Below, piece by piece: positions 16,544 through 25,410 of a stretch of 64,000 nucleotides of DNA. Made by a program: the position numbers and the translations under genes. The stretch lies in the NCBI GenBank assembly GCA_033852115.1, contig JAWSVE010000003.1:310001-374000 (forward strand), given 5' to 3'. Source of the stretch: JAWSVE01 sp033852115. GTDB lineage: Bacteria; Pseudomonadota; Gammaproteobacteria; Pseudomonadales; Cellvibrionaceae. The notes beneath the pieces were generated by a model. It saw only the letters and a program-made list of their open reading frames with translations. It ran no database searches and was not told the DNA's origin. The first letter of the stretch is position 1; every line of letters starts with the position of its first letter.

Positions 16544-17817
16544 TATTCAACAACCCTATTTCTACCCTCGCTAAATCGCACATAAATTACGACGGTGCAG
16601 AGCAACAAACCATTGTATAGAGCAAGAACACACGCTGCTGATAACAGAGACATACTTCCCGACATCAGATATAACGTACACACATAAACTAGAGAAGCAC
16701 CCAAATTCATAGCAGCTAGAAGAGGCATCTTCAGTTGAAATAGGAAGTATTTCGCGTAAAGCAAATATACTCCTTGCGCTAGATTTGCAAACATAAACAT
16801 AAAAATACCGAGCACAGACAACTCATAGCCTTTCGGCCAATATATTTTTGAACTCAATACTATTCCTAGAGCTGCCAACACATAACAAAAAACTAAGACT
16901 GAAACTAAAGCAAACCGATATTTCCGCAACTGAACTAGATTCCCATTCTTATAATAGGATATGCTTCTTGGCGTATAAGTATTATTTACTGCATTACCCA
17001 AAATCATAACCATAGAACATAACGTAGCGGTAAAACTATAAGCACCCAAAGCGTCTAAACTGAGCAAAGGCACAAGTAATATTTTGTCAGCGCCCATTTT
17101 CAACCAGTTAGCCGCTACTTGTGGAAATACTTTCACCCCGTATACCACGACTTCTTTAGCATGATTCATCATTATTGGCAGTGTATCTACGTATTTTCGT
17201 TGCAGATAGAAAGCGACTAGTGCTGCAACCAACAAACCCACGCAATACCCTGCTATTCGCATCTCAAAAGCATTTTCGCTAAAAGCAATAATTAGCAAGA
17301 TGGGAATACCTACTGTGGCTAGGGTTTTGAAAACCTCTACCCTACCGAACAGCTTGGCGTCTCTACTAACAACAAATGTTTTCATAGAGACATCAATAAT
17401 CGACAAAACCGGTGAAAAAACAATCGAAAGCGTCATCAGTGAAAACGAAATCGGCCACACTACATTGGTCTTATCAACCAAATAAAAAACCACAAATAAC
17501 AGCAACGCTATTACTATACTCACTGCTCGACCTGACCATATCAACGAAGAAAAGTCTTTTTTATCAAGCATTTGCTTTTCACGCACAATCATTTGGCTCA
17601 CGCCAAAATTTAAAAACGACGCACTCAGCATAGTTATAGTAGTAAAAATGGCCACCCCACCAAATTCTTCTGGTGTTAAAAGCGATGTAAAAAAGAACAA
17701 TCCCAAGATAGGAAGTAATTTCGCCAACAATCCATACGATAAATAGCTAACTAGTTCACCACCATAGTCCTTCTTTAAAAAGAACTGACAATAGGAAATA
17801 ATTTTCTTATAAGCCAC
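16543..17817 (-). CDS. Polysaccharide flippase, Wzx/PST family
   Basis: 424 residues with about twelve hydrophobic segments and the N-terminal pattern of the oligosaccharide-flippase family (GLLAKLLPILGLFFFTSLLT, then FGGVAIF). It would move undecaprenyl-linked O-units across the inner membrane and, with the Wzy-like protein, indicates a Wzx/Wzy-dependent assembly route. Translationally linked to the SGNH-type gene (TAATG). Which repeat unit it handles is unknown. Confidence 0.85.
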   Translation of the reverse strand: MAYKKIISYCQFFLKKDYGGELVSYLSYGLLAKLLPILGLFFFTSLLTPEEFGGVAIFTTITMLSASFLNFGVSQMIVREKQMLDKKDFSSLIWSGRAVSIVIALLLFVVFYLVDKTNVVWPISFSLMTLSIVFSPVLSIIDVSMKTFVVSRDAKLFGRVEVFKTLATVGIPILLIIAFSENAFEMRIAGYCVGLLVAALVAFYLQRKYVDTLPIMMNHAKEVVVYGVKVFPQVAANWLKMGADKILLVPLLSLDALGAYSFTATLCSMVMILGNAVNNTYTPRSISYYKNGNLVQLRKYRFALVSVLVFCYVLAALGIVLSSKIYWPKGYELSVLGIFMFMFANLAQGVYLLYAKYFLFQLKMPLLAAMNLGASLVYVCTLYLMSGSMSLLSAACVLALYNGLLLCTVVIYVRFSEGRNRVVE

Positions 17818-17963
17818 AAAGTCTACCTAGGCAATATCACCTACATTTTTTAGTTTTTCCTACCAACATAGCAAATTCGAGCTATACAAATATTGTAGGG
17901 TTTTAATCTCACTATCTAACCGAAGACAAACGAACTTACGCAAGATGATCCAAGACCGGGCAA

Positions 17964-18932
17964 TTACGATAACTTATCGTAGTTATTTAGAAAATCCTGA
18001 TAAGCTACCACAAGCCCCTCGGCTAACGAAGTCGACGGACTCCACCCTAACTCTTTCAACCGCGAACTATCCAACAATTTTTTTGGTGTACCATCAGGCT
18101 TCGACTTATCAAATACAATTTCACCCTCATAACCAACCACCCGCGCAATCTCTAACGCTAGATCTTTGATGGTGATATCCTCACCATAACCCACATTCAA
18201 ATGACTACACATAGGTGAAACAATTTTTTCCATATACTTTTCTTTGGGAATTGACATCAAATAACAGCAAGCATCAGCTAGATCCTCAGAGAATAAAAAT
18301 TCCCTATAGACTTTACCGCTCCCCCACACTGCGACACTTCCCGCATCACACTCTTTTGCTTCATGAAACCGTCTTATCAGGCCTGGTATAACATGACTTT
18401 CGTCTTTATGGTAATTATCTCCCGGACCATAGAGGTTGGTCGGCATAATACTTCTGTAATCACGCCCGAATTGACGGTTGTAACTTTCACACAGCTTTAT
18501 CCCTGCTATCTTTGCGATTGCGTAGGGTTCATTCGTCGGCTCAAGAGCTCCCGTAAGCAATGCTTCTTCTGTTATTGGCTGCTCAGATAGTTTGGGGTAT
18601 ATACAGGAAGAACCCAAAAAAAGAATTTTATTAACATTTGCACTATGAGCAGCATTGATAATATTGCACTCTATTATTAAATTATCGTAAATAAAGTCCG
18701 CAGGATAAATATTATTTGCGTGGATACCGCCAACTTTTGCTGCAGCAAGAAATACCTGTGTTATTTCACGCTGCTCGAAAAAATGTTGGACTGCAACCTG
18801 GTCTTTCAAGTTTAATTCTGACTTATCACATGTAATGATATTTCCATACCCCTGCGACTGGAGGCGACGCACGATAGCGGACCCAACCATTCCCTTATGG
18901 CCTGCAACATATATTTGGCCACTATCATTCAT
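17964..18932 (-). CDS. fcl: GDP-L-fucose synthase
   Basis: 322 residues, close to E. coli Fcl. It converts GDP-4-keto-6-deoxymannose to GDP-L-fucose by a 3,5-epimerisation and reduction. Visible motifs are GHKGMVGSAIV (NADP-binding), GSSCIYP (serine and cysteine of the active site), YAIAKIAG (Tyr-x-x-x-Lys) and TNLYGPGDNYH. The ATG at 18932, eight bases after GGAGAG, is preferred to a GTG three codons up; it overlaps the gmd stop by eight bases. With gmd and manC it completes the path from mannose-1-phosphate to GDP-fucose. Confidence 0.95.
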   Translation of the reverse strand: MNDSGQIYVAGHKGMVGSAIVRRLQSQGYGNIITCDKSELNLKDQVAVQHFFEQREITQVFLAAAKVGGIHANNIYPADFIYDNLIIECNIINAAHSANVNKILFLGSSCIYPKLSEQPITEEALLTGALEPTNEPYAIAKIAGIKLCESYNRQFGRDYRSIMPTNLYGPGDNYHKDESHVIPGLIRRFHEAKECDAGSVAVWGSGKVYREFLFSEDLADACCYLMSIPKEKYMEKIVSPMCSHLNVGYGEDITIKDLALEIARVVGYEGEIVFDKSKPDGTPKKLLDSSRLKELGWSPSTSLAEGLVVAYQDFLNNYDKLS

Positions 18933-20058
18933 TTCTTGCACTCTCCAAAGATACCGGCACCTCTAATCCATGCTCTTTTAAAAGCGCATGTCGCTGGGCA
19001 ACCTTCAAATCTTCCTTAACCATCTCCGCACACATCTGTTGTGTAGTTATTTCAGGAATCCACCCTAAATTTTCTTTCGCTTTAGTTGGATCCCCAAGTA
19101 ACGTTTCAACCTCTGCCGGCCTAAAATAACTCGGGTCGACATTAACAATTACATCTCCTACCTTCAGTGCAGGTGCTTTGTCGCCCTCAATAGATTTCAC
19201 AATAGCCCTTTCTTCTACGCCACTTCCCTCAAACTCCAGTTCAATACCCAACTCTAAAGCACTCCAAACTATAAACTGCCTGACAGAATACTGAGTCCCC
19301 GTTGCTATCACGAAATCCTCCGCACAATCTTGCTGCAGCATCATCCACTGCATTCTGACGTAGTCTTTGGCATGGCCCCAATCTCTCAAAGCGTCTAAAT
19401 TACCCATATATAGACAAGACTCTAACCCCATCGCTATATTCGCCAGCCCTCTTGTTATTTTACGTGTCACAAAGGTTTCACCCCGACGAGGGGATTCATG
19501 ATTAAATAAAATACCATTACACGCATAGAGACCATACGCCTCACGATAGTTGACAACGATCCAATATGCATACAGCTTCGCAACAGCATAAGGAGAACGA
19601 GGATAAAATGGAGTGGTTTCTTTTTGTGGCGTTTCTTGCACCAACCCATACAGTTCAGAAGTAGATGCTTGGTAAAAACGGGTATTTTTTAAACCCAAGA
19701 AACGTATAGCTTCTAAAAGGCGGAGAGTCCCCATTGCATCTACATCGGCTGTGTATTCTGGCGACTCGAAGCTAACCGCCACATGAGATTGAGCGCCTAA
19801 GTTATAAACTTCGTTTGGCCGCACCTCTTGTAAAATTCGAATCAAATTCGATGAGTCTGTGAGATCCCCATAATGAAGGATAAAATTTTTATTCTCCACA
19901 TGAGGATCCTGATAAATATGGTCGACACGCTGCGTATTAAAACTGGATGAACGCCTCTTTATTCCATGCACCTCGTACCCTTTTTCCAACAAAAACTCTG
20001 CAAGATAGGACCCATCTTGCCCAGTAATACCTGTTATTAACGCAACCTTTTTCGACAT
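18925..20058 (-). CDS. gmd: GDP-mannose 4,6-dehydratase
   Basis: 377 residues. The first committed step to GDP-L-fucose (or GDP-rhamnose or GDP-perosamine). Motifs are TGITGQDGSYLAEFLL, RRSSSFNTQRVDH, STSELYG, YAVAK and FNHESPRRGETFVTRKITRG, all canonical. The ATG at 20058 (MSKKVALITG) is preferred to the GTG at 20067. It overlaps fcl, so the pair is certainly co-transcribed. Compare the GMD-like copy at 11520-12566, which is clearly divergent from this one. Confidence 0.96.
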   Translation of the reverse strand: MSKKVALITGITGQDGSYLAEFLLEKGYEVHGIKRRSSSFNTQRVDHIYQDPHVENKNFILHYGDLTDSSNLIRILQEVRPNEVYNLGAQSHVAVSFESPEYTADVDAMGTLRLLEAIRFLGLKNTRFYQASTSELYGLVQETPQKETTPFYPRSPYAVAKLYAYWIVVNYREAYGLYACNGILFNHESPRRGETFVTRKITRGLANIAMGLESCLYMGNLDALRDWGHAKDYVRMQWMMLQQDCAEDFVIATGTQYSVRQFIVWSALELGIELEFEGSGVEERAIVKSIEGDKAPALKVGDVIVNVDPSYFRPAEVETLLGDPTKAKENLGWIPEITTQQMCAEMVKEDLKVAQRHALLKEHGLEVPVSLESARNE

Positions 20059-20170
20059 ACTAAACACCCAAATATAAATATTTACCTAGAAATTATTTCA
20101 TTAGGAGAAATTAACTTACAGCTTCACCATATTTCTCCTCAATGGACAGAAACTATGCCCACGGATGATC

Positions 20171-21586
20171 TTATTTTCTACCATAAGTATCCTCATATCG
20201 GACAATATCGTCTTCACCAAGATAACTGCCGGACTGAACCTCAATAAGCTCCAAAGGCATCTTCCCAGGGTTGGAGAGCCGATGAGTTACTCCGAGCGGA
20301 ATAAATGTCGACTGATTTTCTGACAACATTATCGTATCTTCACCTTTCTGGACCAAAGCAGTTCCCTTCACGACAATCCAATGTTCTGCACGATGATGAT
20401 GCATCTGCAGCGACAAGCTCGCCCCCGGGTTAACCGTAATTTTCTTTACCTGAAAACGATCACCACAATCAATAGAGTCATAAGCTCCCCATGGGCGATA
20501 AACTTTGCGATGTGATAAATGTTCGGTTCGATCTCTGTCTGACAACAACGATATTGCACTTTTGACATCTTGTGCACGATTTTTATTTATTACTAAAACG
20601 GCATCTGAAGTAGTTACAACAACTAGGTTATCAACGCCTATTGTTGCAACGAGCTTGTCAGCTGAGTGAACTAGCGTATTCGTCGTTGAGATAGCAATAG
20701 CATCTCCATGAATAGAATTGCCATCTGCATCCTTTTTTTGAGCATCCCAATAGGAACGCCAGCAGCCTACATCACTCCAACCCGCATCTAATGGGACACT
20801 GTATACCTGGTCAGACTTTTCCATCACAGCGTAGTCGATTGATATATTCGGGGATTGCCCAAACTCATCCTTATCGACTCTAATAAAGTCAAGATCGCTT
20901 TTTGCTGTGCCAATAGACGACTTTGCGAAGGTGTAACACTCGCTCGAATATTTTTCTAAACTTTCGAGATAAGCATCTGCGGTAAACACAAACATACCAC
21001 TATTCCATAGAAAACTCCCTTGCGAGAGGTACTCTTCTGCGGTCTCCGTATCAGGTTTTTCAACAAAACGAAGTGCCTTAGAAGGCCTTCCAGCTTCCAC
21101 TTTACCTTGAACTTCAATATAACCATAACCTGTTTCAGGACGTGTCGGCACAACCCCAAAAGTCACCAAGGCACGTTCAGCCGCTTTCTCTATTGCTAAA
21201 AAAATTGACCGGTGAAACTCCGCTATTTCGTCGATTAGATGGTCAGCAGGCAACACTAATAACGTTGGATCTTCGTCTTTATTCATTTGTTTAGCTTGCA
21301 ATGCAGCCAAAGCTATAGCAGGCGCGGTATTTCGAGCTGCCGGCTCTAATATAATTTGGCCTTTTATACCAATTCCCCGCAATTGCTCAGCAACAGTAAA
21401 GCGATGATCTTCGTTGCATACAACAATAGGTTCAGCAAGATCAGGTAAGCCCTCCAATCGCCGGATGGTTTGTTGCAACATTGTTTGATCCCCAAACATT
21501 TTTAGAAATTGTTTAGGAGCCTGTTGGCGAGATAATGGCCACAAACGTGTACCTGAGCCACCCGCCAAAATCACTGGAACGATCAT
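20171..21586 (-). CDS. manC: Mannose-1-phosphate guanylyltransferase / mannose-6-phosphate isomerase
   Basis: 471 residues, the bifunctional CpsB/AlgA type. The N-terminal GMP-transferase domain has GGSGTRLWPLSRQQAPKQF and FVEKPD. The C-terminal cupin (from about residue 350) has RPWGAYDSIDCG and LQMHHHRAEHWIVVKG, the metal-binding isomerase or GMP-regulatory half. It makes GDP-mannose for the gmd-fcl pair. Phosphomannomutase (manB), needed between the two activities, is not in the window. A 112-base gap separates it from gmd downstream. Confidence 0.95.
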   Translation of the reverse strand: MIVPVILAGGSGTRLWPLSRQQAPKQFLKMFGDQTMLQQTIRRLEGLPDLAEPIVVCNEDHRFTVAEQLRGIGIKGQIILEPAARNTAPAIALAALQAKQMNKDEDPTLLVLPADHLIDEIAEFHRSIFLAIEKAAERALVTFGVVPTRPETGYGYIEVQGKVEAGRPSKALRFVEKPDTETAEEYLSQGSFLWNSGMFVFTADAYLESLEKYSSECYTFAKSSIGTAKSDLDFIRVDKDEFGQSPNISIDYAVMEKSDQVYSVPLDAGWSDVGCWRSYWDAQKKDADGNSIHGDAIAISTTNTLVHSADKLVATIGVDNLVVVTTSDAVLVINKNRAQDVKSAISLLSDRDRTEHLSHRKVYRPWGAYDSIDCGDRFQVKKITVNPGASLSLQMHHHRAEHWIVVKGTALVQKGEDTIMLSENQSTFIPLGVTHRLSNPGKMPLELIEVQSGSYLGEDDIVRYEDTYGRK

Positions 21587-21761
21587 CTTAAAAACCTCAA
21601 TACTTCCATTTAAATACCAACTTTATTTATCATCACGCTATAGATATTTAGTAACTTTGACTGAACCAATAAACAGCAATATACGCACTATATTTTTTAC
21701 GAACCATAACTTTCTAAACTTGAGTTAACGTTCTTACATCGACACCTAAAAAATCATCCGC

Positions 21762-22298
21762 CTAAGCCACTACATCTTGAAGAAAAGCTCCGTTCATGTC
21801 TTTTTCAGAAACAAGGGGATTTTTAATTTTCCATGCTATACGCAACTCTGGATCATCCCACTTTATACACATCTCATCGCGGGAGTCGTAGTAATCGGTG
21901 CACTTATATTCGAAATCCACTACATCACTCAAGACTTGAAATCCATGAGCAAAACCAGGGGGAACCCATAGCTGCCTATGATTTTCACCCGACAACTCGA
22001 CACCCACCCATTTACCAAACGTTTTAGATTCAGGTCTTACGTCTACAGCAACATCAAATACTGATCCGCGTACCACTCTGACCAGCTTTCCTTGAGGTTT
22101 ATTTTTTTGAAAATGCAATCCTCTCAATACTCCTTTTGTAGAGCGTGAGTGGTTATCTTGAACAAATTCAAGATCAATACCCAGGGCTTCCTTGTAACGT
22201 TCAGCTTGGAATGTTTCTAAAAAAAAGCCTCTTTCATCTTCAAAGACTTTCGGTTCGATAATTTTTACATCGTCAATTTCTGTGTCAATGACCTTCAT
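21762..22298 (-). CDS. rfbC: dTDP-4-dehydrorhamnose 3,5-epimerase
   Basis: 178 residues from the ATG at 22298, one base after the rfbA stop; a TTG seven codons further up would overlap rfbA. Cupin-fold epimerase with FEDERGFFLETFQ, FVQDNHSRS, GVLRGLHFQ (catalytic His), the Asp in VFDVAVDVR, and GFAHGFQVLSD. Third reaction of the dTDP-L-rhamnose route and last gene of the rfbB-D-A-C unit. Confidence 0.95.
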   Translation of the reverse strand: MKVIDTEIDDVKIIEPKVFEDERGFFLETFQAERYKEALGIDLEFVQDNHSRSTKGVLRGLHFQKNKPQGKLVRVVRGSVFDVAVDVRPESKTFGKWVGVELSGENHRQLWVPPGFAHGFQVLSDVVDFEYKCTDYYDSRDEMCIKWDDPELRIAWKIKNPLVSEKDMNGAFLQDVVA

Positions 22299-22299
22299 A

Positions 22300-23181
22300 T
22301 CAAACTTTTGACTCGTCAAGTATTCTGAATAGATATTCGCCGTAGCCAGACTTTGCGTATTTCGCAGCGTGTTTTTCCAACAATTCTGGGGAAATCCACT
22401 TTTTTGAGTAGGCGATTTCTTCAGGGCAAGCGATTTTCAACCCCTGACGCCTCTCTACGATCTGGACAAACTGCGTAGCTTCTAGCATGCTTTCGTGAGT
22501 ACCGGTATCGAGCCACGCATAACCGCGACCCATTTTCTCAACTTGTAGTTTTCCTCGGCGTAAATAATTAGAATTTACATCGGTAATTTCTAATTCACCT
22601 CTTGCCGAAGGTGTTATTTCTTTAGCAATGTCACACACATTTTCATCGTAGAAATATAGACCTGTTACCGCGAAGCTAGACTTTGGGGAACTCGGCTTTT
22701 CTTCAATGCTGATCGCTCGCCCAGTATCATCAAACTCTACTACGCCGTATCGCTCCGGGTCACTAACATGGTAGGCGAACACCGTCGCACCCTGTTGTTG
22801 CTGACTCGCAGATTCGAGCTGTTGCTGGAGGTCTTGGCCGTAAAAAATATTATCTCCCAGTATAAGCGCTGAGGGAGCTCCATTTAAGAAGCGTTCGCCA
22901 ATAATAAATGCTTGCGCTAAACCATCAGGTGATGGCTGCACTGCATACTCAATGGACAAACCCCACTGAGAACCATCCGCTAATAATTCTTGAAATCTTG
23001 GTGTATCAGCCGGTGTTGAAATGATTAAGATGTCTCGAATACCGGCGTCCATTAACGTCGATAGAGGGTAATAAATCATTGGCTTATCAAAAACCGGGAG
23101 CAGTTGTTTTGAGGTAACTTGGGTTACTGGATATAAACGGGTCCCCGACCCTCCGGCAAGTATTATTCCCTTACGGTTCAT
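22300..23181 (-). CDS. rfbA: Glucose-1-phosphate thymidylyltransferase
   Basis: 293 residues, the usual length. It makes dTDP-glucose from dTTP and glucose-1-phosphate. GIILAGGSGTRLYPVT is the nucleotide-binding signature, and KPMIYYPLSTLMDAGI, ILGDNIFYG, EEKP and GYAWLDTGTHESM follow in family order. The start overlaps rfbD by ATGA. Confidence 0.97.
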   Translation of the reverse strand: MNRKGIILAGGSGTRLYPVTQVTSKQLLPVFDKPMIYYPLSTLMDAGIRDILIISTPADTPRFQELLADGSQWGLSIEYAVQPSPDGLAQAFIIGERFLNGAPSALILGDNIFYGQDLQQQLESASQQQQGATVFAYHVSDPERYGVVEFDDTGRAISIEEKPSSPKSSFAVTGLYFYDENVCDIAKEITPSARGELEITDVNSNYLRRGKLQVEKMGRGYAWLDTGTHESMLEATQFVQIVERRQGLKIACPEEIAYSKKWISPELLEKHAAKYAKSGYGEYLFRILDESKV

Positions 23182-24083
23182 TGCATACCCCGCTCTACGT
23201 ACTCTCTAACGAAACGTTCTACATGGTCCTTCCAATGCGGCAGTGATAATGAAAACATGCTTTGCAGCTTTTCATTAGACAAACATGAGTTTATTGGTCG
23301 CTCTGCTGCAACGGGGTAATCAGAACCTGGAATAGCGTTAACATTTCCAGCTGCCACTTTGATCGGCAAACCACGATTTCTAGCTCGTTCGATGATATTG
23401 CTGGCCAACTCGTGCCAACTAGTTTTACCCCCGGCAACCAAGTGATAAACACCGCTGTAAGTTTCTTCGCCGCTTTTTTCATCCATTATTGTACGCACGA
23501 CATGGGCGGTAACATCCGCAATAAGTTCGGCACTTGTTGGCGCGCCAAATTGATCATTGACGACGCTGAGTTGATCACGCGATTGAGCTAAGCCAAGCAT
23601 AGTTTTGGGGAAATTGCTTCCGTGTAACCCGTAAACCCAGCTTGTTCTTAGAATAATGTACTGACAGCTAGACGATGCAATGGCTAGCTCCCCTGCCAAC
23701 TTAGTTTCGCCATAAACACTTAATGGATTTGGGGTATCAGATTCAAGGTATGGCGTTTTTTTCTTACCATCAAACACATAGTCAGTTGAGTAATGAATTA
23801 ACCAACCGCCTACTTGACGCATACAGCGTGCTAATATTCCTGGGACATCGCGATTAAGAATGAAAGCCGCTTCTTTGTCGCTCTCGGCTTTGTCAACCGC
23901 CGTGTAAGCCGCCGCATTTATGAGCACATCCGGAGCCTCACGCAAAACCTTCTGCTCTAGCGTTTCAATATGCTCTAAATCACAGTGGTGTCGATTCCAC
24001 GCAACGCATTCACCCAACACGGCGCATGCTCGCTGCAACTCCCAACCTACTTGTCCATTTGCGCCTAATATGAGAATTTTCAT
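23178..24083 (-). CDS. rfbD: dTDP-4-dehydrorhamnose reductase
   Basis: 301 residues. NADPH-dependent SDR making dTDP-L-rhamnose in the last step. GANGQVGWEL is the cofactor loop, INAAAYTAVDKAE and YSTDYVFDG are family hallmarks, and YGETK holds the catalytic Tyr and Lys. Six bases separate it from rfbB upstream, and it overlaps rfbA downstream. Confidence 0.96.
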   Translation of the reverse strand: MKILILGANGQVGWELQRACAVLGECVAWNRHHCDLEHIETLEQKVLREAPDVLINAAAYTAVDKAESDKEAAFILNRDVPGILARCMRQVGGWLIHYSTDYVFDGKKKTPYLESDTPNPLSVYGETKLAGELAIASSSCQYIILRTSWVYGLHGSNFPKTMLGLAQSRDQLSVVNDQFGAPTSAELIADVTAHVVRTIMDEKSGEETYSGVYHLVAGGKTSWHELASNIIERARNRGLPIKVAAGNVNAIPGSDYPVAAERPINSCLSNEKLQSMFSLSLPHWKDHVERFVREYVERGMQ

Positions 24084-24089
24084 TACGTA

Positions 24090-25181
24090 TCACTTCTCAT
24101 TCTCATTGTAGTGTTTATTTATCCAATTCTTATAAGCACCCGATGTGACGTCATTCACCCACTTTTCGTTGGCGAGATACCATTCCACGGTTTTCTTTAT
24201 TCCCGTAGAAAAAGTTTCCGCAGGTTGCCAGCCTAGCTCAGACTCGACTTTTGAAGCATCAATTGCATAACGCCGATCATGGCCTGGCCGGTCTTTTACA
24301 TGTTCGATGAGTTGCTTATAAGATGAAATATTGTCAGGCAAATGGTAATTCTCATGCGGGGGAACAAACTTATCTAACAAATCGCAGATCGTATTTACAA
24401 TATCGATATTGGCCACTTCATTTAAACCGCCGACATTGTAAACCTCTCCTGTTCGCCCACTTGCTAACACTCTCCGAATGGCACAACAATGATCACTCAC
24501 AAAGAGCCAATCTCTAATTTGCTGGCCATCACCATAAATAGGTAATGACTTTCCTTGCAGCGCGTTGTTTATCACCAATGGAATTAACTTTTCAGGAAAC
24601 TGGTATGGCCCATAATTATTGGAACAATTGGTGGTTAACACAGGCAAACCAAATGTGTGATGAAACGACCTAACCAGATGATCTGATGATGCTTTACTCG
24701 CACTATAGGGGCTGTTGGGCTGGTATTGATTGCTTTCGTTAAAAGGTGGATCACTTGGTGATAATGAGCCATACACCTCATCGGTTGACACATGCAAGAA
24801 CCGAAATGCGTCTTTGTCAGCACTTGGAAGGTTTAGCCAATAATCTCTTGTCGCCTCGAGCAACTTGAGGGTACCAACTACGTTCGTGTCAACAAACTCA
24901 GCTGGCCCATGAATAGAGCGGTCTACATGGGATTCTGCCGCGAAATTAATGACCGCTCGCACACCATGTTCAGACAGCAGGCTTTTTACAAGGTCGTAAT
25001 CGCCAATTGAACCTTTTGCAAAATGATAATGTGGGCTGGAGGAGACTTCCTCGAGGTTTGCGGGGTTGCCCGCATAGGTTAACTTATCGAGGTTAACGAT
25101 ACTTTCGCGGGAATGCTTGAACCAGTCAACGATAAAATTACTGCCAATAAACCCGGCACCACCGGTGACTAAAACCGTCAT
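24090..25181 (-). CDS. rfbB: dTDP-glucose 4,6-dehydratase
   Basis: 363 residues. TGGAGFIGSNF binds NAD, STDEVYGSL and YSASK give the Thr/Asp/Glu and Tyr-x-x-x-Lys catalytic residues, and NCSNNYGPYQFPEKLIPL is invariant in the family. First gene of the rhamnose unit; the predicted promoter is just upstream (25235-25264). Confidence 0.97.
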   Translation of the reverse strand: MTVLVTGGAGFIGSNFIVDWFKHSRESIVNLDKLTYAGNPANLEEVSSSPHYHFAKGSIGDYDLVKSLLSEHGVRAVINFAAESHVDRSIHGPAEFVDTNVVGTLKLLEATRDYWLNLPSADKDAFRFLHVSTDEVYGSLSPSDPPFNESNQYQPNSPYSASKASSDHLVRSFHHTFGLPVLTTNCSNNYGPYQFPEKLIPLVINNALQGKSLPIYGDGQQIRDWLFVSDHCCAIRRVLASGRTGEVYNVGGLNEVANIDIVNTICDLLDKFVPPHENYHLPDNISSYKQLIEHVKDRPGHDRRYAIDASKVESELGWQPAETFSTGIKKTVEWYLANEKWVNDVTSGAYKNWINKHYNENEK

Positions 25182-25234
25182 TGTATCCCCATATCCCGCG
25201 ATTGATCTCGGCCTGGCTTCCCAAGCCGCGCAGA

Positions 25235-25264
25235 ATTATATCGATCTTAAGAACTTAAGACCAA
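25235..25264 (-). promoter_or_regulatory. Predicted sigma-70 promoter of rfbBDAC
   Basis: Read on the minus strand: a -35 of TTGGTC (25259-25264), 18 bases, then a perfect TATAAT (25235-25240), about 50 bases before the rfbB start. The spacer contains the near-palindrome CTTAAGTTCTTAAG, which could be coincidental or an operator. Confidence 0.55.
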
Positions 25265-25361
25265 TCAATTAGGTGATCCAGAGCAAAACGATCGAGGAAT
25301 TTAATAGCAGTTAACAAATTAATACAAACAGGAGGATTTCACTTCAACTTAATGATGATTT

Positions 25362-25389
25362 GCGTGCCACCAAGGCCGAGGAGGCACGC
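25362..25389 (-). terminator. Hairpin downstream of ugd, terminator-like
   Basis: GCGTGCC (25362-25368) pairs with GGCACGC (25383-25389). The stem extends two more base pairs beyond one mismatch, leaving a loop of about eight bases. It follows the ugd stop by about 20 bases on the minus strand. No strong T-run follows, so it may be a weak or Rho-assisted terminator or an mRNA-end stabiliser. Confidence 0.4.
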
Positions 25390-25410
25390 AGACTGCCATG
25401 TTGAATCGTT

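Noticed and set aside
25182..25410. RfaH ops/JUMPStart element upstream of the sugar genes
   Set aside because: No GGCGGTAG-type core was found here, before wbpM, or before ugd by reading both strands.
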